A stretch of DNA of 64,000 bases from Liopterus haemorrhoidalis (GCA_963971575.1 OZ020619.1:21706813-21770812); one strand, 5' to 3'; counted from the first letter of the stretch, positions 1 through 10,909 are shown. The notes: a model not told the origin generated them from the sequence alone. Numbers and translations are program-made.

Positions 1-70
1 GGTCATAGGGGTGTGTTTAATGATATGATAAATATGGTCACAGGCGTGCGTTTAATAAAATGATAAATAG
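1..70. repeat. 35-bp tandem repeat, two copies
   Basis: Two consecutive 35-base units, each beginning GGTCA and ending ATGATAAATA(T/G), differ at a few positions. The array may continue upstream of the window. No gene is associated with it. Confidence 0.6.
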
Positions 71-1812
71 TAATATATAAATACACAAAACCAATTTAAA
101 CGTGTTTAAAATGTGCACCCCACTGGTAACTGCCTGAAAAAATGATTTATTGCTATCAGGCTTTCACAGAATGAGTATAAATACCTACAGGATCTTGAAA
201 TATTGTGAAAATTCATAATTTACATTATTTTTTTTTACGCTTGTTTACGAGCCGCTACTAAATAACATTGTAAAATTACGTCGTAACCCAGAAACACGAA
301 ATGTGTTAGTGTTAGTGGGAAGTCCAAAAATATTCACATTCAAAGGTTCAAAATCAACTAAATGCGCAAATGATAATTTATACCTGTGGATAAATAAATA
401 TATTATAATAAAATGCAATTTATTACCATAACGCATGGAATATTCATAGTACAAATATTTATTTTTAACTTAACATATCGTTAACTCTTTAATGATTAAT
501 TTTTAAATCATAGTAACTTAAAAAAAAAAAAAACTTTTTAGAAAATAAATAAAGCACAGGATAATTTTTAATTATTGTTTCTTTAATTTAGTATTACCTT
601 ATAAAAGTTAAAATGGATAATTGTTAAAAAAAAAAATTGCCCGATAACTGTGCAATACCAGCTACGAGTGAGTCTCTTGGTTCTGGTTCCCAAACCAACG
701 ATTGGGCAGCTTAACTTTGGTTCCCAAGCCTACAGTGGGTAATCTGTTGGTTCTCAAGCCGAAGTTCTGAAGTGTATTATTTTTTCATTTCATTTTATTG
801 AATTTATAAGCCACCTTTGCCAAAGTAGACTCATATGGATTAGCTCTGAACCTTGCTGGAATCTCCAGTGGTGACCAGCAAAGAGGGAGTTGTTCAGTTC
901 TTTTAATATCGACATAATAACACGGTTATAACACATATAATAACACGGTTTTCTAGTAGACTCTGACTGAAGTTTTTACTATAATACTTTTACGTACAAA
1001 TAAAACTTAGTGGTACCATCATAGCTCCTGCCTCATCAAACCATAACTGAAGTAGGGTAACGGGGGCCGTTTATATGACGATACATATGTCTATGTATTA
1101 TGGGCTAAAAGAAAATGAAATTTTATTGGAGCATCTTTAGGAATTTCACTGAAAACTTTGTGAGAATATTTATGGCAATGACAACCTAGAGATTATTTTT
1201 ACAGGGGAAATATGATGAAAAGACATCTAATGGTCGATCTCCTCCTAGAGGGACAGATCAGACTTAAGTGGTAATAATAATAATAGTATTATTAATATAC
1301 ACATATTTTTCTTAAAAATACATACATTCTTATACAAAGAAGAGAGAAAGTGCAGATGTAATTCTTAGTATAAATTATAATACATATTTTATATAAACAA
1401 TAGAATAAATCAATAAGATGTACAACATAAGTAATATATCTTATAATAATGAGTTTAACAGACATTTTAATATAAATTTAAGAAAGTAATTAATATAAAT
1501 AAGAGATTCTATGATGTGGCTACCAATCGTTCTAACAAACAATTTTCTAGCTTTCAGAGCAGCTACGACGAATTATTTATAGGCATATAAATATTATTAT
1601 GACGTATATTTTATTTACCTCTTACGCTGTATTACTTGATAATACGGTGTAATTATTTTCTCCATTTAATAAATTAAAGTTGACGAAATTTAGATACCGT
1701 GTCCTCAATGCAGTATAAATAAAGCATTTTAGCAGGAAATGGAATAATGTTTCGTCTTCGTTTAAATTAAGTTATTTATAAGGCATTTATTATTTGCATC
1801 TATCTTCTAATA
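71..1812. other. AT-rich stretch without recognisable gene
   Basis: No convincing open frame or transposon end is visible. Around 680-770 there is a short degenerate repetition of GGTTCCCAAGCC-like words. The rest is AT-rich with short homopolymers. Confidence 0.5.
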
Positions 1813-2632
1813 CAGTGGTTCTCAATCCGTGGTCTGCGGAACACTGGTGCTCTGTGAAACCACATCAACTTATCCGCGAAAAAAAAAAATACACAATTAA
1901 AAATTGTTGCAAATAAAAATCAATACAATGTAAAATAATTATGAAAAATATTTTCCATTGTTAAACTGAATAATTTGATTGGATAAGAAATCCGTTTGTT
2001 TCTTCCGACTTCTCCAGTTTTACTCTGAATGAAGAAGAAGAACTGACGTCGCTCTCTTCAGATCGTAGATTAAAAAAGTTCATTGAAAATACTCCTGAAA
2101 AATTCTGGATCTCTGTTAAAGAATGAATACTAATAAGAAAGATGTCTAGCAAAAAAAGCACTAAACATATTATTATTTTCCACGTCATATATTAAAATAA
2201 AGAAACGCGAGAGCCTGGGAAATTTAGAAGAGGAGATGCGAGTGGCTTTATCATTTATTCGTCCCAATATTGCCAATTCCAAATATTATAATTTAAAGTG
2301 ATTTTTAAATAATTATGTTTGCATCGATCAGTATCGGTATTTTATTCTTTTATAAAAGTAACACTTTGAAGAAGAGGTGGACAAACCCACGCCTGCAAGA
2401 ACAAGTGCGCCCGCGACACTATGTTTTTTTTCTCTTCAATAATGAAGTTATTTTTGCGAGTAATGTCTTTTTTTCCATTGCGCCCTTGATTTGAAAAAAA
2501 TTGGCCACCCCGTCCTTCAAGCTTGCGTTGTGTAGATAGTGTTTCACACAAATATATATCGGAATTTATTGTTCCGCGCAAAAAATATCATAGTTTACTG
2601 TTCCCCGACTTCAAAAAGATTGAGAATCAAAA
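1813..2632. mobile_element. hAT-type DNA transposon, non-autonomous
   Basis: The left end reads CAGTGGTTCTCAATC and the right end is a decayed inverted copy (GATTGAGAATCAAAA). The flanks TTCTAATA (1805-1812) and GTCTAATA (2633-2640) form an 8-bp target duplication with one mismatch, the size expected for hAT. The 820-bp interior has only short minus-strand frames without recognised transposase motifs, so it is probably an internally deleted or heavily decayed copy. The decayed right terminus suggests considerable age. Confidence 0.7.
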
Positions 2633-2771
2633 GTCTAATATATGTTTTTTATGTATAAGTTAATTTAATTTTTGTAGCACATTCTCATTTGAGCCAAAAT
2701 TCTAGTTATTGCGATTGATGTGTGCATGAGGAGGTAATTTGGTATTTTGTAGTCGTGTAACGGAATAAAGA

Positions 2772-2840
2772 AAATAAAAATATGGTACGTCGTTACGTAC
2801 CATATTTTTATTTATACTAGAAAAGTCGTTACTTTTCTAG
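2772..2840. repeat. Two adjacent perfect hairpins with the same CGTT loop
   Basis: Bases 2772-2813 form a perfect 19-bp stem around a CGTT loop. Bases 2817-2840 form a perfect 10-bp stem (CTAGAAAAGT and its complement) around another CGTT loop. Three bases separate them. They may be the terminal structure of an unrecognised mobile element or a structured RNA element; the sequence does not decide. Confidence 0.6.
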
Positions 2841-4283
2841 TCAGTGGGTGCTGAGAGAGGGTGACGCTGAGACTGTCCTAAAAAAAATCATAAAAAAAAA
2901 CTGAATTTTAATTCTCCTAAGAAAAACTGAATTTAAAGTCTCATTTATACTTTAAAATTGCATTAAACTAGCTAAATATATCTGCATATATTTATTTTTA
3001 TTATTTCTAATTCAAATATTTTTCATATCTAATACATATTTTAAAAATTTAGATCTAGAAAACCATGCTGTGGACACTATCTCGTTGTGTCCCAAGACAG
3101 CGTTACCACATGCGATTTCCAGTGTATTTATCTACGTAAGTAATAAAAATGAACTGGAAAGGACAACAGCGGCGAGTTATTGTGTATGTGTTAGTGAATT
3201 TAGGCCGGCGGCCTAACCTTCGTTTGTTTAGATTTGTGAAAAGTACTCATAAGTGAAACTGTATACAGTGCATTATATTAAAACTATCGTGCTTAACTAT
3301 GAAATTATATTATTAATAAAAAATATAGGTCCTCATTGGCCAAAATTGAATATTTCACAATCGAACAAAAATAGAAATAGAACATTAATAGAAACTTCAG
3401 TAAAAAACCCAAAGCTATTTTTTTTAACGACCGATGTTTGATCTGTACCTGGCGAAATTCTGAAAACCATTTGAGTAAGTGGGGAAGAAATTCTGAAAAT
3501 CAAACAAGAACAGAAGGAGTGGAGAAATTCCGAAAACCTTTTGAGGAAGGGGGAGGGTGATTATAAAAAAACAAGGGGCAGAAATTTCATGCGAGCCGTT
3601 TAAAACTTATTTTTGGCCAGATTAGGCCCGCGAGCCGTAGGCTGGACACCATTGCAATTTATGGATCAAAAAGTGCTTCTAGCTACAAGAAACTGATATG
3701 GAAGGAGAATTATAGGGTAAGGAAGTATCGACTGTCATTAGTTCCAGTTAGGTATAGGGAATTAATAACTAAATTATTGGTATTAACTAAATTATTTGTA
3801 GTCATCTCCTCTAAATTTTTTTATTGTTATACATTTCCATCCTACATATTAATTTTTGAAAAAATTATATATAGCTAAAACATGTATACTTTAATAAATT
3901 GAAAAAGACCAGTAATTGCGACTATGTTCAAAAAAGAGTAGTTATAAAATTTATATTGATTTTTTAGTGTTGATATTTGAATACTAATTTAATGTTCATT
4001 TGAGTAGAATGGGGTGCAGCAACTCTCCTGTACAATTAGAACAACTCCATTGGTCATTATTGTTCTGTTGACGGTAGTTATTTTATGTAGTGGCTTATTC
4101 ATGTATATTATCCATATCCAGTGCGTCGAGTAGTTTTATCTAAAATAATGTCCCATAATTAATAAAATATTATAAAAATTAATAATTCAAAAGTGTTATA
4201 CATGATGCGACAATGAAATATTATGGCGTGTTTCGTAGTATTATTCTGGGACATTAATGGCCGTTTGCTAAAAAACGATTTAA
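2841..4283. other. No gene recognised; minisatellite and one transposon end
   Basis: AT-rich sequence with short non-conserved frames. Near 3590-3655 the text resembles the right terminus of a hAT element (GGCTGGACACCATTG), but I could not find a matching left terminus or target duplication. Confidence 0.4.
3454..3558. repeat. Degenerate minisatellite (GAAATTCTGAAAACCATTTGAG type)
   Basis: Two to three imperfect units built on GAAATTC-TGAAAA-CCATTTGAG followed by a G-rich spacer. The same unit type recurs at about 6395-6590, so this is a dispersed short tandem family rather than a local slippage product. Confidence 0.5.
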
Positions 4284-4417
4284 GGGCCGGTTTCTGAAAG
4301 CTTAGTTAACTGTAACCAAATAGTTAGAAAATGGTTGCTATGGTTACTTATGTGATTGTTGTATTGTACCCGAGTTTAACCAAAATATTAAACTCGGCTA
4401 AGCTTTCAGAAACTGGC
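4284..4417. mobile_element. MITE with GGGCCGGTTTCTGAAAGC ends, Harbinger-like
   Basis: The terminus GGGCCGGTTTCTGAAAGCTT is matched in inverted orientation by GCTTTCAGAAACTGGC at the right end. TAA flanks both sides (4281-4283 and 4418-4420), which fits the 3-bp TWA target duplication of PIF/Harbinger elements. A second copy lies at 51670-51866. It has no coding capacity. Confidence 0.65.
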
Positions 4418-4482
4418 TAATGTTTAACTCGAGTTATTCCTAACTCAAGTTAAAATGATATGTTTTTGTATATTGTTTTCAC

Positions 4483-4534
4483 TCGAATTAGGCATAACTC
4501 GAATTAGGCATAACTCGAGTTAGGCATAACTCGA
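4483..4534. repeat. 16-bp tandem repeat, about 3.3 copies
   Basis: The unit ACTCGAATTAGGCATA is repeated head to tail with A-to-G drift that turns CGAATT into CGAGTT in the last copies, creating AACTCGAGTT palindromes. Confidence 0.6.
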
Positions 4535-4755
4535 GTTAAAACATGTAACTCATTCTTTAGCAACTTGTTATGAGTTCAGGACCGTCTTATGAATTATAAG
4601 GGCCCTAGGCCATGGGTATTTAACGGGCCCTCCTCCCAAGAGAAGTCAAGTCAAATTAAGAAAAAATAAAGCAATTTAAGCGATTATAAAGATTTTGAGA
4701 CCTAATTTTTAACCTTGATTATTCATTACCGCTATATTTAATTTTACTAAAATTA

Positions 4756-5589
4756 TTGGTTGGTGCAAAATTAACAACGATTTTTTTGGAGTTTTTATTT
4801 TGAGTTGAAAAATGACACTTGTTTTATGTAATAATTATAAATATATTCCCGTTTTTAGGTGAAAAAAATGCGCTCGAAAATCAATTTCATGTTCGTCATA
4901 TAATGCTCTATCACTTCGAAAAAGACGGAAAGCGGCACAGTTATTTCGCGATCTCATAGAGGCTTTTGGCAAAGGAACAATCAGTCTAAAACAAGTTGAA
5001 AGATGGTTCCACAAGTCTTAAGGATGATGAAGGAAGAAGACGGCCATCGGATTTCGATGATCAGGCACTTTTGTCAGCCGTGGAAGAGAGCGATAGAATG
5101 ACAACCCGACTACTGGCCGAAGACTTCAATGTCCACCATTCCATGTTCGTCCGCCGCCTAGAAAAGTTTGGAAAAGTGTGGAAATTGGCTGGATGGGTGC
5201 CTCACGAACTCTCTGACAACAACAAAGCCGATCGAGTTCGAATTTTCACTGAATTGCTGCAGAGAAACGAGCAATCGTCATTTTTGAAGAATTTTGTCAC
5301 TGGTGATGAATCGTGGTTACTCTTTAAAAACGTCAAAAGAAAGAAAGTTTGTGTATCTCCGGGTGAAACACCGAAAGGAATAGCAAAAGGTGCCCACAGT
5401 AAGAAGGCAATGTGGTGGGATAGAAGCGAAATCATCATTTGGAGATCATTGCAAACGGCATTTGGTTTTGGTGGAATGAAGATGATGGGCATCAACAGCA
5501 ATAGATCGTCTCCAAACAGCAATTTTTTTATTGAATAAACTTATATATATATATATAAAAAAATCGTCGTTAATATTGCATCAACCCAA
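4756..5589 (+). mobile_element. mariner element, internally deleted
   Basis: Terminal inverted repeats of about 33 bp (TTGGTTGGTGCAAAATTAAC on the left, a close inverted copy on the right) are flanked by TA at 4754-4755 and 5590-5591. At 834 bp it is well short of the roughly 1.3 kb typical of mariner. It lies inside the hAT at 4577-5811 and is therefore younger than it. Confidence 0.8.
4865..5538 (+). pseudogene. mariner transposase pseudogene
   Basis: A frame open at 4996-5538 carries the second helix-turn-helix region (motif TTRLLAEDFNVHHS), the linker WVPHELSDNNKADR and the first catalytic aspartate in VTGDESWLLF. Mariner-like sequence upstream (about 4865-4995, helix-turn-helix 1) is in another frame. 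After KAMWWDRSEIII the reading jumps to the extreme C-terminal region (SLQTAF), so the segment with the second and third catalytic aspartates of the DD34D triad is gone. The encoded protein could not catalyse transposition. The termini may still be mobilised by a complete relative. Confidence 0.75.
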
Positions 5590-5819
5590 TACATTTTACA
5601 TACATTAATTCTATAATGCCTTCGTGTGAAATATGAATTTCCTGATGTATATTTATGATGTTAATGTTATTTATTTTGTTATTTATTTATTTATTTTTAT
5701 GTAAAATCAGTAACTTTACAAAATAAAATTAAGACCGGTGACCGGGCCACTTACTTATATAAGCGGGCCCTAGGCCATGGCCTCATTGCCCTAGGCGAAA
5801 AAACGGCCCTGTATGAGTT

Positions 5820-6829
5820 GACTGAAAATAAAACAATTTTATTTGAAATGCGACAGTAACAAGCGATTTATTACTGTCTACTTACTTTTGAAAAATTACA
5901 AAAATTACATTGAAGTGACTTCTTCTGCAACTAATAAATTCTTGTAATCTAGTTCGAAAAATTTCCACAACACGGAAACTATCCGATAAATTAAATACAG
6001 CTGATAATCGCTTTGCACAGCGAGTTGCATTTCGCTATAGCACTTTCCAACTATTGCAATAATTCTGGTGAGCGAATTTTTCATTCATTATCCCGAAATT
6101 GAGCTCGAACACTGACCGGTATTAATGAACTTTTCCATCATCTTCAAAATAGCTTTAGGGGAAATAATGTCGTGTAACATTGGATGCAAACCTAAATCTT
6201 TATTGGACTTCTTTTACACTTTTGCATTCAATAAATGCGTTAGTATAAACATGCGTTTCTCTAACGAGCAGTTAGCCATATTATATGCCCCTACAGACTG
6301 AAGATAAAGCATGTACGGTTGTCACATTCGCCTCAATTTGACCCTGAGACAATAGGTAATAGTGTAAAATCAAGAGATACAAATAGATGAGCGGGAGACA
6401 GATATTCAAAACATCACTGAGCATCAGAGGGAGAAATTTCAGAATCAATTGAGAAGCAGGGAGCATAAATTCTAAAAACCACTTGAGAAAAAGGGGGCAG
6501 AAATTACAAAAATCACATGAAGATCAGGGGGCAGAAATTCAGCAAATCATTTGAGGAGCATGAAGTTGCTGAAAACCTGTCAAATACTGCCAGTATTATA
6601 TAAAAATAAGTTTGATGTTTTACATTTCACACAACTCGGAAATATAATCATCAAACGCGAAACCTGGACACAAGATTTCAAAACCTAGAGTCCCCGGGTC
6701 AAATCCGAAGAGGTGGAAACCTTAACTGCATGTCTCAACGATCACTTAGGAATACGCACTACCTCCATGGTTTAATACTGCTGAAAGCAAATACGTTTTG
6801 AAAACCGCCACATTCCATTGCCTCACCTG
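5820..6829. other. No gene recognised
   Basis: AT-rich sequence with short frames only. The minisatellite at 6395-6590 is listed separately. Nothing else can be supported. Confidence 0.4.
6395..6590. repeat. Minisatellite, about five units of 40-44 bp
   Basis: Imperfect units contain GGGGGCAGAAATT, a short spacer and AATCA(C/T)(A/T)TGA. The family is the same as at 3454-3558. Unit boundaries are degenerate. Confidence 0.5.
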
Positions 6830-7107
6830 CAGTGGCGCACCCAGGAATTGGGGGGGGGGGCGGAAGAAAAAATTATTTAAATTATGAATAATGTTCTCAC
6901 TTCTAAATTTCAAGTGATGATTTAAAAACAACGTCCACACGTCTAAAAAACAAGTGATGACCTAAAAAAAAATTGATGTGAAGTGTGAATTTTTACACAT
7001 TTCAGGGTTTCGCAGGTATTTAGTAAGTGAAAGATGATTATTTGGGACGCCAAAACAAATATTTTTTTGTTAATTTTAATTCGAATGCCTAATACCATTA
7101 TTTAGGT

Positions 7108-7260
7108 TTTTTTTGTTTTTATTTTATTTAAAAACCACAGAACAGGACTAAATGTCCCAATTACACTGTGGCTCACAAACATCCATGCCCTGACCAGGAT
7201 TCGAACCCGGGACCTTTGGCGCGTGAAGCAGGAGCACTACCTCTACGCTACCAAGGCCGA
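7108..7260 (-). mobile_element. tRNA-derived SINE nested in the HINE-like element
   Basis: On the minus strand the sequence begins with a tRNA-like head with an A box (GGTAGCGTAGAGGTAGTGC) and a B box (GGGTTCGAATCC). A body (GGCATGGATGTTTGTG) and an A-rich tail follow. Other copies of the HINE family lack this block at the same position, which defines it as an insertion. The body matches the SINE at 42070-42291. Confidence 0.75.
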
Positions 7261-7540
7261 CGTTTCTAAATATATGCAGTATTTTTTTTTGTATAGCAAG
7301 GTTCATTAAGATTTTGAAAATTGCGCCTATGGCTTCCTTTGGTTGTTTTAAGTCATAAGCTCCGCCCCTCTGATTCCGTATACATTGAAACATAGAATTA
7401 AATTATAATTTCAACACCTCCCACTGGTTATTAAATTTACGCTTTTAAAAATTAAATGCAACATTTGCCAAAATATAACTAGAATTTTGACAAAATAATT
7501 TAAACAAAATAAATATACACAAAAAAAAACAGAAAAAAAA

Positions 7541-7613
7541 TCTCCATACAGGTAGCGAACCGTGGTTTGCAACTTAGGAAGCGAGAATGCTAACCATTAG
7601 ACTACGGACGTTT
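7541..7613 (-). other. tRNA-like cassette inside the HINE-like element
   Basis: The minus strand shows an A box-like TAGTCTAATGGTTAGCA and a B box-like GGTTCGCTACC at tRNA spacing. The cassette sits at the position where other copies of this family carry different tRNA-like sequences. It is not claimed to be a functional tRNA because the stems are imperfect. Confidence 0.5.
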
Positions 7614-8756
7614 ACTCATTTACTGTGTTACATAGCGAAAACATAATCTGATCAAAAATTCCTGTTGTACTCCGGTTCACACCAATGTACATTACTTAGA
7701 ATTTTTCAGCTTTTTAGTTTAAACCATCTGGGCTACATGGTGTGGGACAAAAAAATTTTTGCACGATTTTGGCAAAAATCGCCTCAAAATAATTTATTTT
7801 GCAAAAATAAAATTTTGATTGTTAATCCACATACCTCGGGCTTTCACTTGATGCCCTACTCAGAATTTATGCCTAAGCACATATTTGTTTATATTTTTAG
7901 GGGGATATGTTTTTTAGATGTTTTAGTATTTTTCCTATGTGCCGGGTCAAAGAGTTGTATAAGCATGCTAAATTTCAACTCTCCAGATTGTAGCCAAACG
8001 GCTAGGCTACAATTTTTACCGAACGGACACACAGACAGACAGACAGACAGACAGACAACAAAATGACGGTATAAGGGTTTTTTGGTCATACCTACAAAAC
8101 CCTAAAAAGAAGGTCCTTATTTCTGAATTACAAGTGATGACCAAAAAAAATCCTCATCTCTATTTTTATATTTACCTAAGACCATGATGATAAAAAAATT
8201 AATTATCTTCCTCTTTCTTGGGGGAAGGGCAGGCCCGTCCCCCCCTGGGTGCGCCACTGCTTACCTGTACATACGAAACTATGAAGAGGAAAACTGAAAA
8301 TTCGTAGTGGAAAAAAGAATGTTTCAAGATATGTTTCGACTGCCATTTTGGTTTTACGTATTCCACTCAGTCAGCATTTTATATTTGAGTAGAGCACAAG
8401 TTGTAAATTTATAATAGAGCGCTCTGGAGTTAAACAACGCTTTAGTTAAAATAACCTTGCGAAAATTACATGTAATTTTGAGTCCAGGTAAATTTCCTCG
8501 CATTGTTTAAAAATCGTTTTTAATGCAAAAGAAATGGTTTTAGACATTTACAGATTAATATGTTACTCTCCAGCCAAAATATCTTATTTTTTCAATTTGC
8601 AATTCGAAATGTCATTATATATTTCAACAACGTTATTGTATTTTTCTGATTTTAATTTATCTAAATTTGATTTTATATTACTTGCATTATCTTTCGACAA
8701 GAGTTTTGGAAAAAGTTTGGAAACTACAAATATTATTACCGCGCGAGCATCTATAG

Positions 8757-9103
8757 CAGTGGTTCCCAACCTTTTTTGTGGTGAGCACCCCTTTGAACGT
8801 GAAAATAAGCTCCCGAACCCCTATAAAAAATGTGTTCAGATTTTTTCAGTTGAGTCATATTTATATGTCAAATTGATCAAAATAAAAAGTGAAGAGCAAA
8901 AAAAAAGGAAATCGCATGAATATTTCTTTAAAATTGATCAAATTAATTAAAATGTGGCATTCAGCGGTTCTTAACCTTAATAAAATTAGAAAGAAAATAT
9001 ACTTATTGAAAAATAATTTTTTATTATTATTATTCGTCTCGCACCCCTCAAAATGCTTTCCCGCACCCCTGGGGGTGCCGGCACCCCCGGTTGGGAACCA
9101 CTG
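8757..9103. mobile_element. hAT MITE, intact ends and target duplication
   Basis: A perfect 15-bp terminal inverted repeat, CAGTGGTTCCCAACC, lies at both ends. The perfect 8-bp target duplication ATCTATAG is at 8749-8756 and 9104-9111. The element is 347 bp and has no coding capacity. The perfect duplication implies a fairly recent insertion. Confidence 0.9.
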
Positions 9104-9275
9104 ATCTATAGGTTGTAAAAATAATCTATTTACTACTTCAAATAAACTACAATGTCTTTTACTCCGCATTTGAGTATGTTCCCCCCCCCCAAAACTTAAA
9201 GGATGTTTCAAGTGGTAAAGAAAGTAGTAGCTATTTTCTTTCCCACATGTGTTTTACTTGTACCATGTGGTCCTA

Positions 9276-9845
9276 ATAGACCGGGAGCTTATGACATTTT
9301 TGGTCTCCGATTTCATACAGCATGCCTTTTGGAGGAGAGAATATTTACCCTGTGACAACAAAAAAGGGATGGTATTAAACCCCTGCACGCTTTCCGGTCA
9401 TAGGGAAAATTGCATTTCCACTTGCACAAAATTTTTGTGTTCTTCTCTGATTTAATATTGCTTGCCCTTTTGTCAAAAAAAGTTATAACAAATTTAAAGT
9501 CTTTTAATTATAGGCATGCTGTATGAAAACGCGGAAAATCATATTTTTTTATTACAAGATCACATGACCGTTTGAGCCCTTTGGGACCCTCCGAATCGCA
9601 TGCATATATTTTAAAGACTTTAAATTTGTTATAACTTTCTTTTGACAAAAGGGCAAGCAATATTAAATCAGAGAAAAGCACAAAAATTTTGTGTTTAATT
9701 GGAAATGCAATTTTCCCTATGACCGGAAAGCGTGCAGGAGTTTAGTACCATCCCTTTTTTGTTGTCACAGGGTAAATATTCTCTCCTCCAAAAGGCATGC
9801 TGTATGAAATTGGAGACCAAAAACTGTCATGAGCTCCCGGTCTAT
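9276..9845. repeat. Long foldback repeat (arms about 230 bp)
   Basis: The segment starting ATAGACCGGGAGCT is repeated in inverted orientation ending AGCTCCCGGTCTAT. The two arms (about 9276-9505 and 9610-9845) are nearly complementary along their whole length and enclose a loop of roughly 100 bp. Shared landmarks include AGGCATGCTGTATGAAA and GACCGGAAAGCGTGCAG. No protein is encoded. It could be a foldback-type MITE or a hairpin-RNA locus. Confidence 0.8.
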
Positions 9846-9978
9846 AAACATACACATTCTTTTTAAATTGGATTAAATAAAAAAGAAATCATCATTATCT
9901 TTTCTTTTGTCCACCAATATTTAAAAAATGAATTATACATCATTTCATTTTACTATTAATAAATAAATAAATAAATAA

Positions 9979-10041
9979 TAGGTTCCCAACGCTTAGATTC
10001 CCAACGCAGAGAAGGTAAGTTTTTGTTTCTAGACCGCCTGT
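9979..10041. other. Possible plus-strand splice donor, no supported gene
   Basis: An (AAAT)n tract at about 9957-9979 is followed by TAGGTTCCCAACGC and then GCAGAGAAGGTAAGT, a strong plus-strand donor match. A 33-bp plus-strand microexon is possible, but nothing links it to a gene. Confidence 0.2.
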
Positions 10042-10115
10042 CATAGATATGAAAGCTGAGTGGTCATTTTGCTATCGTTTAAGTTAAAAAGTATGAGAAG
10101 TTTTTGATTATGTAC

Positions 10116-10190
10116 CATTCTTTTGTTCCTATTCAGAGGTTGTGGTTTCTTCTGAGAACTTCCTTTAGCTTTGCCTTTCTCAGTTTGTAC
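10116..10190 (-). CDS. Candidate small exon, phase 0, unrecognised host gene
   Basis: On the minus strand an acceptor (TCAACTTTTCAG) precedes a 75-bp open segment of 25 codons rich in lysine and serine (KGKAKGSSQKKPQP), followed by a possible donor ATG|GTACAT. Without that donor the frame runs on to a TGA near 10042, so this could instead be a terminal exon. The composition and phase-0 boundaries match the other candidate minus-strand exons at 10505, 20314, 20486, 47786, 48930 and 59236. The product is not recognised; it reads as a disordered basic segment. Confidence 0.4.
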
Positions 10191-10504
10191 CTGAAAAGTT
10201 GATAAAATGTAATGCAATAAAAATAATATCTACACGCAAATTAAAATTAATAAATCAGTTGTGGCCACCACAGGACCGACCGCCATCACAGGTTGCGTGT
10301 TTATATCACGTCGGGGTCACCAATTGTAAGTCTTGAAAATAGCAAGTCTTACAACATATAAATTGGGAAATATAATATTTTATTTTAAGTTTATAGTTTT
10401 TTACAAATTCATAATTCGAAGAGTTTTTTGGTAACCAAGCAACTTCATACTTCTCTGAAGCTACTTGACAACTGCTACACATATATATATATATTGTAGA
10501 TTAC

Positions 10505-10603
10505 CTGTTTCTGCAGGTTTTTCTTTCCTTCTGGACTAACGCCTATTTCACTTATTCTTGTTCTCTGCGCTTCTACTAGGTTAATGTTTTTACGCTGCGT
10601 ATT
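10505..10603 (-). CDS. Candidate small exon, phase 0, unrecognised host gene
   Basis: A minus-strand acceptor (TATCACTTTCAG) and donor (CAG|GTAATC) bound 99 bp, exactly 33 codons, beginning NTQRKNINLVEAQRTR and ending NLQKQ. Both boundaries are phase 0. The upstream intron next to the acceptor resembles that of the exons at 48930 and 59236, suggesting common origin by segment duplication. The charged, low-complexity composition gives no family assignment. It may be an exon of one long minus-strand gene running from about 59 kb down to 10 kb, or of a second paralogous gene. Confidence 0.5.
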
Positions 10604-10799
10604 CTGAAAGTGATATAAACAAATATAAAATAATCTGGAATTACAATAATACGTCATGTATAGTTTCTTATTTCTTGTTGCTCAGAACGTCATTATATAA
10701 TCATAGATAAGTGCAACTGTTGCGAAATTTTATTATTATACTATTATGTAAATGTTTTGAATCAGAACTAATTTAATTTATTATTATTATTATTTTTAA

Positions 10800-10909
10800 A
10801 GGAAGCCGCAGGTTAAGTAGGGCTAGCAATAAATGAAGCAAAAATTAAGTATATTTTGGTGAAAGGAGGACAGCAAGAGACAAGAAGATGTTTTCAAACC
10901 ATAGCTGAA
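10800..10909 (+). pseudogene. RTE-like LINE fragment
   Basis: The plus strand reads GLAINEAKIKYILVK, resembling the segment of LINE reverse transcriptases just after the catalytic YADD box. The fragment is about 100 bp and is cut on the right by the hAT-like terminus at 10910. Confidence 0.4.

Larger units (their letters stand above)
4577..5811. mobile_element. hAT element hosting a nested mariner
   Basis: The left end CAGGACCGTCTTATGA and the right end (inverted CAGGGCCGTTTTTTCG) are typical GC-rich hAT termini, each followed by AGGGCCCTAGGCCAT-like text. The perfect 8-bp target duplication TATGAGTT lies at 4569-4576 and 5812-5819. About 400 bp belongs to this element; the rest is the mariner at 4756-5589. 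It has no transposase of its own. Confidence 0.8.
6973..8108 (+). mobile_element. Helentron-like (HINE-like) non-autonomous element, complete copy
   Basis: It starts TTGATGTGAAGTGTGAA, which is followed by a short palindrome of type GTGTGAA/TTCACAC and by CAGGGTTTCGCAGGTAT. It ends ATACCTACAAAACCCTAAAAA, which is an inverted match to that subterminal motif. The inverted repeats are thus asymmetric: subterminal at the 5' end, terminal at the 3' end. A (GACA)n tract lies about 50 bp before the 3' end. This layout is described for helentron-associated elements (DINE-1/HINE); assignment here rests on structure only. There is no target duplication other than the A-run. The copy contains a SINE and a tRNA-like segment. 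Confidence 0.65.
6830..8259. mobile_element. hAT element hosting a HINE-like element
   Basis: The left end CAGTGGCGCACCCAGG has a matching inverted right end CCTGGGTGCGCCACTG. The flanks CTCACCTG (6822-6829) and CTTACCTG (8260-8267) form an 8-bp target duplication with one mismatch. Outside the insertion at 6973-8108 the element is only about 300 bp long, a MITE. A related left half lies at 10910-11100. Confidence 0.8.

Noticed and set aside
9979..10011. Plus-strand microexon ending at GCAGAGAAG|GTAAGT
   Set aside because: Only a donor match is convincing; the acceptor lies in an (AAAT)n run and no partner exon was found on that strand.
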